Below, piece after piece: positions 10,925-20,861 of a DNA stretch of 64,000 bases. Below the pieces are notes generated by a model. It was not told where the DNA came from and did not search any database. It saw nothing but the letters and a program-made list of their open reading frames with translations. This DNA is from Nematostella vectensis (Eukaryota > Cnidaria > Anthozoa > Actiniaria > Edwardsiidae): the NCBI RefSeq assembly GCF_932526225.1, contig NC_064048.1:13215665-13279664 (forward strand), written 5' to 3'. The first letter of the stretch is position 1. Each line of letters starts with the position of its first letter. The position numbers and the translations under genes were made by a program.

Positions 10925-11412
10925 GAATCGATAGGTCCTGCGGCAATAGGGGTTCGTTATCTTTTTAACTAATCTAATTAATATTGCTATGCTTATTGGT
11001 TCAAGACGCTCTGCCCGCCAAATTTGAACTTTGGAGTCACATTTCTCTGAAATAAGTGCTCTTGCACTCATATTTATTAGGGGGCTTAGGTTCGAAGTAA
11101 GAAAGCTTTCAACCTGTGCATTTTTGTTAAAATCGTATGTTCGGAGCATGGAGAAATCCCTTTCGGATATCTGCTAATAACTTTTTATACTTCACTTATT
11201 ACAATTTTGCGCTTTGTCTCTTGCCAAAGCAAACATTCCGCTGGCTAAACGTGTGAAAATACGGTCTCACATTTCCAAAAGCCTGTTAGTGTGGTAGAAT
11301 TTAGCTTTCCAAAGAAAGTCACTTTTTCTTTCAAAGATTTTTGACAACGATTTTCATGTTAAGATTGACAACTAAAACGATTCACGCATTTAAATAAAGT
11401 TACCAATTTTGC
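10925..11412. other. Left non-coding interior of the transposon
   Basis: Between the left terminal repeat and the poly(A) signal I see no coding frame with supporting signals. It holds the subterminal repeat at 11131, an ATTGG at 10994 and ordinary A/T-rich sequence. The minus-strand frame at 10895-11149 crosses the transposon boundary and is not credible. Confidence 0.6.
11131..11145 (+). repeat. Subterminal inverted repeat, left copy
   Basis: The 15 bases AATCGTATGTTCGGA recur as a perfect inverted copy at 13090-13104. The copies lie about 230 bp from the left end and 200 bp from the right end. This looks like a remnant of longer terminal repeats or a transposase-binding site. Confidence 0.75.
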
Positions 11413-11418
11413 TTTATT
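11413..11418 (-). terminator. Poly(A) signal AATAAA of the transposon gene
   Basis: AATAAA on the minus strand, about 85 nt after the stop of the candidate terminal exon. This supports transcription of the element from right to left. Confidence 0.5.
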
Positions 11419-11501
11419 CGATCCTCAATACAACTATTATCGCATACAAACCACAGCAATAAAGTTTACTGGAATTCACAGTAGTAGCAGTCCTCTAATT
11501 A

Positions 11502-11660
11502 TTATTTTATCGACACAGACAGAACGCACAATATTTTCTTAAAACAAGCCGCAAGCAAGGTTTGTTCCATAAGCTCATTGATGAATTCGAGAGTGTCCAG
11601 CTTATAATCGGGGTCTCCGTCTTCGATACATAGTAGGCCATGAGGACTCACGGAAAATTT
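11502..11660 (-). CDS. Candidate terminal exon of the transposon gene
   Basis: 52 codons plus stop in phase 0 after acceptor TTTCTTCGCAG. It contains SPHGLLCIEDGDPDYKLDTL and then a helical stretch. A second coding-like frame, 11773-11648 (QKLKEIVNINAARLEPEELQ), overlaps its start and would run into it smoothly if one base had been lost from the AAATTTTCC stretch at 11660-11652. The alternative to splicing is therefore a frameshifted ancestral exon, which would make this a pseudogene. Confidence 0.38.
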   Translation of the reverse strand, partial: KFSVSPHGLLCIEDGDPDYKLDTLEFINELMEQTLLAACFKKILCVLSVSIK

Positions 11661-12894
11661 CTGCGAAGAAATTGTAATTCTTCTGGCTCCAGACGGGCTG
11701 CATTTATATTCACTATTTCTTTCAGCTTTTGCATCCGCATAAGCATTCCACTGCTCTTACTGACAATTGCGGGTTATTGCTGATATTTATATTTTACAAT
11801 TTTCTAAAAAAATATCTTCGCTTCACCAAACGCCGTATCTTCTACTTCAATGCATCGTTTTATGTCCTTTAGTTCTATGTCCCTTAGTTTAGTTGATGCT
11901 TTCATGAGTCGTACAGCATCAACTGATGACGGCAAAATTTGCCCTAGTGCAGAGGTTTCCTCAATGTCCTGTAAAAAAAGTACACACAAACTTAAGATTC
12001 CTTCTCAATTTCATTTCTTGAATATCAGAACTTATAAAAAATACAAGGCAACTACAGTCAACTTCCTCAGAAGCAGACACGTCAGGAACTAAAAACAGTG
12101 TTACAAGGGCTGTCAGCTAATGAAAATTAAGAAAGACATTGTTGCTTACAATTCTTTCACTTAGACGGGAGTTTGCGGTACCTCAATTTCAGGGTGTCAA
12201 ACCCCAGGATGTTTCGCTACATTCAAGGAATACATTCGGGCTTGTTGGTATTTACATTTCACCCAGCTTATAAATCAGGCTCACATAACTTATATTTACA
12301 TATTCACATCGTAAACTCAAATGACAACTTCCCGTAATAAAACTCTTTTAGTAAAATAGAACGAGTAAAATATTTCGTTCCCTTCTGAACCAATTATTTG
12401 TCTCTCAAGTACTTATTGACCTATGAAAATTTTACCTGGAATGGTTCTAACGCGGCTTCAGCGGCGGCGCTGGTCTCAGAGGTTTCCGGTTGGAAAAACA
12501 CGCTGGAACTTGAGGCAGTTTCATCTCTACAGCTCTGCAATTTTGATTTTCGAAATAAATAACAAATTGAAAAGGAGGATCAAGACTGGTCAAGACAGTA
12601 CAGAAACAGCAGAATCTATACGGCAAGCGACAGAACATTGACTTTGAGAAAGATCATTTTTTTTACCTCGTGTGAAGTTTTCATGCGTTTGTTTCCAAGC
12701 TCCAAATCGACTCGCTGTCGACAGTACATACAAATGCTTCTAGACCAGCCCTTTTTGCCTTTGTCATCTAGCTCCAAGAAAACTTTCTCTACTCTGTTCG
12801 CCTTTCTCAGGGACCTCTGTTCCACATCTGAAGGCTTACTGCCACACCAAGCCTCGTGGTTTGGGCAGCAACATGCCTGCCTTTTGAACACCAT
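11502..12894 (-). CDS. Spliced small gene inside the transposon, product unknown
   Basis: Gene model read from splice signals. Exon 1 is 12894-12667 (ATG in good context, G at -3 and +4; 76 codons), then donor GTAAAA. Exon 2 is 12534-12436 (33 codons; acceptor AAAATTGCAG, donor CAG|GTAAAA). Exon 3 starts at 11968 after TTTTTTTACAG. All these junctions fall between codons. Exon 3 can run to a stop at 11804 (total 163 residues). It can instead end at 11846 on a GTAGAA donor and join exon 4, 11660-11502 (acceptor TTTCTTCGCAG; total 202 residues). An AATAAA signal follows. The protein starts basic and Cys-rich (C8, C9, C10, C17; C55-x2-C58; H75), continues with a Ser/Glu/Ala-rich linker and then charged helical stretches. 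No known domain is recognised. A truncated transposon protein, an accessory DNA-binding protein or a captured host fragment are all possible. Confidence 0.5.
11804..11968 (-). CDS. Exon 3 of the transposon gene: charged helical segment
   Basis: Acceptor with a long pyrimidine run, TTTTTTTACAG|GAC. The frame begins DIEETSALGQ, passes KASTKLRDIELKDIKRCIE and stops at 11804. A GTAGAA donor candidate after ...RCIE (exon end 11846) would keep phase 0 with exon 4. Which end is used cannot be decided from sequence alone. Confidence 0.42.
   Translation of the reverse strand, partial: DIEETSALGQILPSSVDAVRLMKASTKLRDIELKDIKRCIEVEDTAFGEAKIFF
12436..12534 (-). CDS. Exon 2 of the transposon gene: Ser/Ala/Glu-rich linker
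   Basis: 99 bp, phase 0 at both ends. Acceptor AAAATTGCAG precedes it and donor GTAAAA follows CAG. The frame SCRDETASSSS...ETSAAAEAALEPFQ has no stop, while the other two frames of this stretch are less plausible. Low complexity suggests a flexible linker after the Cys-rich region. Confidence 0.45.
12667..12894 (-). CDS. Exon 1 of the transposon gene: Cys-rich N-terminal region
   Basis: 76 codons from ATG at 12894 to a donor at 12666-12665 (GAG|GTAAAA). The region opens MVFKRQACCCPNHEAWC, then a basic/acidic helix-like stretch, then SICMYCRQR and MKTSHE at the exon end. The C55-x2-C58 pair, with H75 and a Cys two residues into exon 2, could form a CxxC...HxxC zinc site split by the intron. 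This is inference. It does not fit a THAP C2CH pattern, which needs C-x2-H at the end. The open frame extends upstream, but only from a TTG, so the ATG is preferred. Confidence 0.5.
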
Positions 12895-13052
12895 GACAAG
12901 CTTTTCTAACTTCTCGGACAAAGTTTGCAAGCAAACAGAACTCAGAAGCGTTTCTTTAAAGTATATACAATAGATTTTCAAACTATTTTCGAAGAAATAA
13001 TGAATAGCGAGAGACTTGTCTTAATATATCGAGGAGGAAGCATGTAGAATTC

Positions 13053-13063
13053 AAAATGGCGAC
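13053..13063 (+). promoter_or_regulatory. YY1-like site near the presumed transcription start
   Basis: AAAATGGCGAC differs at one position from the AANATGGCGGC consensus of YY1, a site often found at animal promoters just downstream of the start. It lies about 160 bp upstream of the exon 1 ATG in a locally CpG-containing stretch. A function here is inference. Confidence 0.35.
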
Positions 13064-13089
13064 GTGAGCGCTAGGTCGGAAATCTAACT

Positions 13090-13104
13090 TCCGAACATAC
13101 GATT
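13090..13104 (-). repeat. Subterminal inverted repeat, right copy
   Basis: Perfect reverse complement of 11131-11145. Shortly downstream on the plus strand, GATTCGGACAAAA adds a second, partial copy of the TCGGA motif. Confidence 0.75.
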
Positions 13105-13213
13105 CGGACAAAACTCGGGGATAAGTTGTAACAATGCAACCTTTGTTTTATTCTTAATTTAAATGTTTGTCAATCAATGGATAAGATACGGAAAACACCC
13201 GAAGATGTATTTT

Positions 13214-13223
13214 AGCCAATCAG
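13214..13223 (+). promoter_or_regulatory. CCAAT box (NF-Y consensus) upstream of the transposon gene
   Basis: AGCCAATCAG matches the NF-Y consensus RRCCAATSRG at every position. It lies about 320 bp upstream of the exon 1 ATG and about 150 bp from the YY1-like motif. An ATTGG (CCAAT on the minus strand) also sits in the left subterminal region at 10994-10998. Together they suggest that the right end of the element serves as the promoter. Confidence 0.4.
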
Positions 13224-13280
13224 AGGGCAGGATTTTACTGAAGTTTTATAGCTACTTCTGCGCATGGGTTGCCGCAGGGT

Positions 13281-13306
13281 ACCGTAGTTCTTACACGAAC
13301 CATTAC
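13281..13306 (-). repeat. Right terminal inverted repeat of the transposon
   Basis: Read on the minus strand it begins GTAATGGTTCG and ends with the same 16-base core as the left end. TTAA follows at 13307. Confidence 0.9.
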
Positions 13307-13310
13307 TTAA
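13307..13310. other. Right target site duplication TTAA
   Basis: Immediately after the right terminal repeat. The satellite monomer resumes as TTAAGTATCGATATT, exactly the sequence expected after the cut in monomer 10848. Confidence 0.85.
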
Positions 13311-13808
13311 GTATCGATATTTTAAAAAAAAAAAATAAAGAAAAAAAAAATAGGCTATCAGCGGGAATAGAACCCGGGTCGCTGCGTTAGTAGTCAAGTG
13401 CCCGCAACGAAAGACTAACGTGGCATTGCTGAAGGGAATTGTAATGAAAATTACTTTTAATACTATTGGTATCGTAAACTATCCCAAGCAAAGTCACCAT
13501 CGGACTGGAGGTTACATTCGGGAAAAGCTTCAGGGTTACATTCGGGAATTTGTTTTACGAGTGTAACCTCCAAAAGGTTACAATCGATATTTTTTTTCCG
13601 AATGTAAATTCCAAAAAGTAACATTAGGAAAAATAAAACAGTATACTCGGAAAAAAAGGTATATCAATCTATCGAGCGCTATGCTCTATGTTAGAATATA
13701 CTTAATCAAGTTATCCAAGGAATCTAGTTAGTTCTTGTGTGCATAAAATATGTACAGGATCCTGAACAAAGCATGAGCACATCAAAGATGCTGAGAGTAC
13801 ATAAAAAT
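13307..13808 (+). repeat. Remainder of the monomer split by the transposon
   Basis: Resumes at TTAAGTATCGAT and runs to the normal monomer end. Adding the 51 bp at 10848-10898 and removing one TTAA copy gives a normal-length monomer, so the insertion caused no deletion. Confidence 0.9.
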
Positions 13809-16800
13809 GTCCCTATACCTTCTTTTTATGTCATGACACACCAAGAACAGTATTATTAAGTATCGATATTTAAAAAAAAAAATAAAGAAAAAAAAGAATA
13901 GGCTATCAGCGGGAATCGAACCCGGGTCGCTGCGTTAGTAGTCAAGTGCCCGCAACGAAAGACTAACGTGGCATTGCTGAAGGGAATTGTGATGAAAATT
14001 ACTTTTAATACTATTGGTATCGTAAACTGTCCCAAGCAAAGTCACCATCGGACTGGAGGTTACATTCGGGAAAAGCTTCAGGGTTACATTCGGGAATTTG
14101 TTTTACGAGTGTAACCTCCAAAAGGTTACAATCGATAATTTTTTTTTGTAAATTCCAAAAAGTAACATTAGGAAAAATAAAACAGTATACTTGGAAAAAA
14201 GGTATATCAATCTATCGAGCGCTATGCTCTATGTTAGAATCTACTTAATCAAGTTATCCAAGGAATCTAGTTAGTTCTTGTGTGCATAAAATATGTACAG
14301 GATCCTGAACAAAGCATGAGCACATCAAAGATGCTGAGAGTACATAAAAATGTCCCTATACCTTCTTTTTATGTCATAACACACCAAGAACAGTATAATT
14401 AAGTATCGATATTTAAAAAAAAAAAAGAAAAAAAAATAGGCTATCAGCGGGAATAGAACCCGGGTCGCTGCGTTAGTAGTTAAGTGCCCGCAACGAAAGA
14501 CTAACGTGGCATTTTTGAAGGGAATTGTAATGAAAATTACTTTTTATGCTATTGGTATCGTAAATTATCCCAAGCAAAGTCACCATCTGACTGGAGGTTA
14601 CATTCGGGAAAAGCTTCAGGGTTACATTCGGGAATTTGATTTACGAGTGTAACCTCAAAAAGGTTATAATCGATACTTTTTTTTCCGAATGCAAATTCCA
14701 AAAAGTAACATTAGGAAAAATAAAACAGTATACTCGGAAAAAAAGGTATATCAATCTATCGAGCGCTATGCTCTATGTTAGAATCTACTTAATCAAGTTA
14801 TCTAAGGAATCTAGTTAGTTCTTGATTGCATAAAATATGTACAGGATCCTGAACAAAGCATGAGCACATCAAAGATGCTGAGAGTACATAAAAATGTCCC
14901 TATACCTTCTTTTTATGTCATGACACACCAAGAACAGTATAATTAAGTATCGATATTTAAAAAAAAAATAAAGAAAAAAAAAATAGGCTATCAGCGGGAA
15001 TAGAACCCGGGTCGCTGCGTTAGTAGTCAAGTGCCCGCAACGAAAGACTAACGTGGCATTGCTGAAGGGAAATGTAATGAAAATTACTTTTAATACTATT
15101 GGTATCGTAAACTATCCCAAGCAAAGTCACTATCGGACTGGAGGTTACATTCGGGAAAAGCTTCAGGGTTACATTCGGGAATTTGTTTTACGAGTGTAAC
15201 CTCCAAAAGGTTACAATCGATATTTTTTTTTGTAAATTCCAAAAAGTAACATTAGGAAAAATAAAACAGTATACTCGGAAAAACAGGTATATCAATCTAT
15301 CGAGCGCTATGCTCTATGTTAGAATATACTTAATCAAGTTATCCAAGGAATCTAGTTAGTTCTTGTGTGCATAAAATATGTACAGGATCCTGAACAAAGC
15401 ATGAGCACATCAAAGATGCTGAGAGTACATAAAAATGTCCCTATACCTTCTTTTTATGTCATGACACACCAAGAACAGTATAATTAAGTATTGATATTTA
15501 AAAAAAAATAAAGAAAAAAAATAGGCTATCAGCGGGAATCGAACCCGGGTCGCTGCGTTAGTAGTCAAGTGCCTGCAACGAAAGACTAACGTGGCATTGC
15601 TGAAGGAAATTGTAATGAAAATTACTTTTAATACTATTGGTATCGTAAACTATCCCAAGCAAAGTCACCATCGGACTGGAGGTTACATTCGGGAAAAGCT
15701 TCAGGGTTACATTCGGGAATTTGTTTTACGAGTGTAACCTCAAAAAGGTTACAATCGATAATTTGTTTTCCGAATGTAAATTCCAAAAAGTAACATTAGG
15801 AAAAATAAAACAGTATACTCGGAAAAAAAGGTATATCAATCTATCGAGCGCTATGCTCTATGTTAGAATCTACTTAATCAAGTTATCCAAGGAATCTAGT
15901 TAGTTCTTGTGTGCATAAAATATGTACAGGATCCTGAACAAAGCATGAGCACATCAAAGATGCTGAGAGTACATAAAAATGTCCCTATACCTTCTTTTTA
16001 TGTCATGACACACAAAGAACAGTATAATTAGGTATCGATATTTAAAAAAAAATAAAGAAAAAAAATAGGCTATAAGCGGGAATAGAACCCGGGTCGCTGC
16101 GTTAGTAGTCAAGTGCCAGCAACGAACGACCAACGTGGCATTGCTGAAGGGAATTGTAATGAAAATTACTTTTAATACTATTGGTATCGTAAACTATCCC
16201 AAGCAAAGTCACCATCGGACTGGAGGTTACATTCGGGAAAAGATTCAGGGTTACATTCGGGAATTTGTTTTACGAGTGTAACCTCCAAAAGGTTACAATC
16301 GATAATTTTTTTTTTGTAAATTCCAAAAAGTAACATTAGGAAAAATAAAACAGTATACTCGGAAAAAAAGGTATATCAATCTACCGAGCGCTATGCTCTA
16401 TGTTAGAATCTACTTAATCAAGTTATCCAAGGAATCTAGTTAGTTCTTGTGTGCATAAAATATGTACAGGATCCTGAACAAAGCATGAGCACATCAAAGA
16501 TGCTGAGAGTACATAAAAATGTCCCTATACCTTCTTTTTATGTCATGACACACCAAGAACAGTATAATTAAGTATCGATATTTAAAAAAAATAAAGAAAA
16601 AAAAAATAAGCTATCAGCGGGAATCGAACCCGGGTGGCTGCGTTAGTAGTCAAGTGCCCGCAACGAAAGACTAACGTGGCATTGCTGAAGGAAATTGTAA
16701 TGAAAATTACTTTTAATACTATTGGTATCGTAAACTATCCCAAGCAAAGTCACCATCGGACTGGAGGTTACATTCGGGAAAAGCTTCAGGGTTACATTCG

Positions 16801-17059
16801 GGAATTTGTTTTACGAGTGTAACCTCCAAAAGGTTACAATCGATATTTTTTTTCGTAAATTCCAAAAAGTAACATTAGGAAAAATAAAACAGTATACTCG
16901 GAAAAACAGGTATATCAATCTATCGAGCGCTATGCTCTATGTTAGAATATACTTAATCAAGTTATCCAAAGAATCTAGTTAGTTCTTGTGTGCATAAAAT
17001 ATGTACAGGATCCTGAACAAAGCATGAGCACATCAAAGATGCTGAGAGTACATAACAAT
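13809..17059 (+). repeat. Higher-order repeat, order B-C-C2-D-E-F
   Basis: Monomers 13809, 14352, 14896, 15437, 15981 and 16521. Five of these match 7042-9214 across the transposon at a nearly constant offset of 7,307-7,310 bp. The F monomer ends with AAAACAGG and CCAAAGAATC like 5421, not like 9214. Confidence 0.82.
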
Positions 17060-18682
17060 GTCCCTATACCTTCTTTTTATGTCTTGACTCACCAAGAACA
17101 GTATAATTAAGTATCGATATTTAAAAAAAAAATAAAGCAAAAAAATAGGCTATCAGCGGGAATAGAACCCGGGTAGCTGCGTTAATAGTCAAGTGCCCGC
17201 AACGAAAGACTAACGTGGCATTGCTGAAGGGGATTGTAATGAAAATTACTTTTAATACTATCGGTATCGTAAACTATCACAAGCAAAGTCACCATCGGAC
17301 TGGAGGTTACATTCGGGAAAAGCTTCAGGGTTATATTCGTGAATTTGTTTTACGAGTGTAACCTCCAAAAGGTTACAATCGATAATTTTTTTTTGTAAAT
17401 TCCAAAAAGTAACATTAGGAAAAATAAAACAGTATACTTGGAAAAAAAGGTATATCAATCTATCGAGCGCTATGCTCTATGTTAGAATCTACCTAATCAA
17501 GTTATCCAAGGAATCTAGTTAGTTCTTGTATGCATAAAATATGTACAGGATCCTGAACAAAGCATGAGCACATCAAAGATGCTGAGAGTACATAAAAATG
17601 TCCCTATACCTTCTTTTTATGTCATGACACACCAAGAACAGTATAATTAATTATCGATATTTAAAAAAAAAAAAGAAAAAAAAATAGGCTATCAGCGGGA
17701 ATAGAACCCGGGTCGCTGCGTTAGTAGTCAAGTGCCCGCAACGAAAGACTAACGTGGCATTGCTGAAGGGAATTGTAATGAAAATTACTTTTAATACTAT
17801 TGGTATCGTAAACTGTCCCAAGCAAAGTCACCATCGGACTGGAGGTTACATTCGGGAAAAGCTTCAGGGTTACATTCGGGAATTTGTTTTACGAGTGTAA
17901 CCTCCAAAAGGTTACAATCGATAATTTTTTTTTGTAAATTCCAAAAAGTAACATTAGGAAAAATAAAACAGTATATTTGAAAAAAAAGGTATATCAATCT
18001 ATCGAGCGCTATGCTCTATGTTAGAATCTACTTAATCAAGTTATCCAAGGAATCTAGTTAGTTCTTGTGTGCATAAAATATGTACAGGATCCTGAACAAA
18101 GCATGAGCACATCAAAGATGCTGAGAGTACATAAAAATGTCCCTATACCTTCTTTTTATGTCATGACACACCAAGAACAGTATAATTAAGTATCGATATT
18201 TAAAAAAAAAAAAAGAAAAAAAAAAGGCTATCAGCGGGAATAGAACCCGGGTCGCTGCGTTAGTAGTTAAGTGCCCGCAACGAAAGACTAACGTGGCATT
18301 TTTGAAGGGAATTGTAATGAAAATTACTTTTAATGCTATTGGTATCGTAAACTATCCCAAGCAAAGTCACCATCTGACTGGAGGTTACATTCGGGAAAAG
18401 CTTCAGGGTTACATTCGGGAATTTGATTTTCGAGTGTAACCTCAAAAAGGTTATAATCGATACTTTTTTTTCCGAATGCAAATTCCAAAATGTAACATTA
18501 GGAAAAATAAAACAGTATACTCGGAAAAAAAGGTATATCAATCTATCGAGCGCTATGCTCTATGTTAGAATCTACTTTATCAAGTTATCTAAGGAATCTA
18601 GTTAGTTCTTGATTGCATAAAATATGTACAGGATCCTGAACAAAGCATGAGCATATCAAAGATGCTGAGAGTACATAAAAAT
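17060..18682 (+). repeat. Array segment A-B-C
   Basis: Monomers 17060 (A, with a private GTTAATAGTC near 17183 and TATTCGTGAA near 17335), 17600 (B) and 18139 (C, with GATTTTCG in place of GATTTACG near 18424). The C variant is carried into the next block. Confidence 0.8.
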
Positions 18683-20861
18683 GTCCCTATACCTTCTTTT
18701 TATGTCATGACACACCAAGAACAGTATAATTAAGTATCGATATTTAAAAAAAATAAAGAAAAAAAAAATAAGCTATCAGCGAGAATCGAACCCGGGTGGC
18801 TGCGTTAGTAGTCAAGTGCCCGCAACGAAAGACTAACGTGGCATTGCTGAAGGGAAATGTAATGAAAATTACTTTTAATACTATTGGTATCGTAAACTAT
18901 CCCAAGCAAAGTCACTATCGGACTGGAGGTTACATTCGGGAAAAGCTTCAGGGTTACATTCGGGAATTTGTTTTACGAGTGTAACCTCAAAAAGGTTACA
19001 ATCGATAATTTGTTTTCCGAATGTAAATTCCAAAAAGTAACATTAGGAAAAATAAAACAGTATACTCGGAAAAACAGGTATATCAATCTATCGAGCGCTA
19101 TGCTCTATGTTAGAATATACTTAATCAAGTTATCCAAGGAATCTAGTTAGTTCTTGTGTGCATAAAATATGTACAGGATCCTGAACAAAGCATGAGCACA
19201 TCAAAGATGCTGAGAGTACATAAAAATGTCCCTATACCTTCTTTTTATGTCATGACACACCAAGAACAGTATAATTAAGTATCGATATTTAAAAAAAAAT
19301 AAAGAAAAAAAATAGGCTATCAGCGGGAATCGAACCCGGGTCGCTGCGTTAGTAGTCAAGTGCCTGCAACGAAAGACTAACGTGGCATTGCTGAAGGAAA
19401 TTGTAATGAAAATTACTTTTAATACTATTGGTATCGTAAACTATCCCAAGCAAAGTCACCATCGGACTGGAGGTTACATTCGGGAAAAGCTTCAGGGTTA
19501 CATTCGGGAATTTGATTTTCGAGTGTAACCTCAAAAAGGTTATAATCGATACTTTTTTTTCCGAATGCAAATTCCAAAAAGTAACATTAGGAAAAATAAA
19601 ACAGTATACTCGGAAAAACAGGTATATCAATCTATCGAGCGCTATGCTCTATGTTAGAATATACTTAATCAAGTTATCCAAGGAATCTAGTTAGTTCTTG
19701 TGTGCATAAAATATGTACAGGATCCTGAACAAAGCATGAGCACATCAAAGATGCTGAGAGTACATAAAAATGTCCCTATACCTTCTTTTTATGTCATGAC
19801 ACACCAAGAACAGTATAATTAAGTATCGATATTTAAAAAAAAATAAAGAAAAAAAAAATAAGCTATCAGCGAGAATCGAACCCGGGTGGCTGCGCTAGTA
19901 GTCAAGTGCCCGCAACGAAAGACTAACGTGGCATTGCTGAAGGGAAATGTAATGAAAATTACTTTTAATACTATTGGTATCGTAAACTATCCCAAGCAAA
20001 GTCACTATCGGACTGGAGGTTACATTCGGGAAAAGCTTCAGGGTTACATTCGGGAATTTGTTTTACGAGTGTAACCTCAAAAAGGTTACAATCGATAATT
20101 TGTTTTCCGAATGTAAATTCCAAAAAGTAACATTAGGAAAAATAAAACAGTATACTCGGAAAAACAGGTATATCAATCTATCGAGCGCTATGCTCTATGT
20201 TAGAATATACTTAATCAAGTTATCCAAGGAATCTAGTTAGTTCTTGTGTGCATAAAATATGTACAGGATCCTGAACAAAGCATGAGCACATCAAAGATGC
20301 TGAGAGTACATAAAAATGTCCCTATACCTTCTTTTTATGGCATGACACACCAAGAACAGTATAATTAAGTATCGATATTTAAAAAAAAATAAAGAAAAAA
20401 AATAGGCTATCAGCGGGATTCGGACCCGGGTCGCTGCGTTAGTAGTCAAGTGCCTGCAACGAAAGACTAACGTGGCATTGCTGAAGGAAATTGTAATGAA
20501 AATTACTTTTAATACTATTGGTATCGTAAACTATCCCAAGCAAAGTCACCATCGGACTGGAGGTTACATTCGGGAAAAGCTTCAGGGTTACATTCGGGAA
20601 TTTGTTTTACGAGTGTAACCTCAAAAAGGTTACAATCGATAATTTGTTTTCCGAATGTAAATTCCAAAAAGTAACATTAGGAAAAATAAAACAGTATACT
20701 CGGAAAAAAAGGTATATCAATCTATCGAGCGCTATGCTCTATGTTAGAATCTACTTAATCAAGTTATCCAAGGAATCTAGTTAGTTCTTGTGTGCATAAA
20801 ATATGTACAGGATCCTGAACAAAGCATGAGCACATCAAAGATGCTGAGAGTACATAAAAAT
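18683..20861 (+). repeat. Tandem duplication of a 1.09-kb dimer containing hybrid monomers
   Basis: Monomers 18683 and 19772 are HYB: F-like start (GAGAATCGAACCC, GGGTGGCTG), C2 middle (GGGAAATG, CACTATCGG), D rear (AATTTGTTTTCC) and AAAACAGG. Monomer 19228 has a D front (CCTGCAACG near 19362) and a C rear with the private GATTTTCG (near 19513). Monomer 20318 is a full D with the unusual GATTCGGACCC. The offset is 1,089-1,090 bp. The D/C hybrid marks the duplication junction. Confidence 0.82.

Larger units (their letters stand above)
10899..13306 (-). mobile_element. TTAA-flanked DNA transposon with terminal inverted repeats, probably non-autonomous (2,408 bp)
   Basis: A single-copy, less A-rich segment splits one satellite monomer. 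Both ends carry the same 26-bp inverted repeat with two mismatches. TTAA lies directly outside each end (10895-10898 and 13307-13310), while the sister monomer without the insertion has just one TTAA (9805-9808). This is a target site duplication. TTAA duplication is known for the piggyBac and Kolobok superfamilies; the GTAATG termini do not fit the CCY ends usual for piggyBac. No DDE transposase core is visible, so mobilisation in trans is likely. A small spliced gene runs on the minus strand. The remaining interior (about 10925-11400 and 12895-13280) holds no gene that I can see. Confidence 0.87.

Noticed and set aside
10895-11149. 84-codon minus-strand frame across the left transposon boundary
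   Set aside because: It includes the target site and terminal repeat and has no splice or promoter support.
12667-12894. THAP domain in exon 1
   Set aside because: The final pair is C-x2-C, not C-x2-H, and the first Cys spacing does not fit.
12638-12973. Plus-strand open frames inside the transposon (11850-12092, 12423-12641, 12638-12973)
   Set aside because: They are antisense to the minus-strand exons, which have splice sites in consistent phase; the plus frames lack such support.
13163-13390. Plus-strand frame across the right transposon boundary
   Set aside because: It runs from the subterminal region through the inverted repeat into the satellite A run, so it is a chance fusion.
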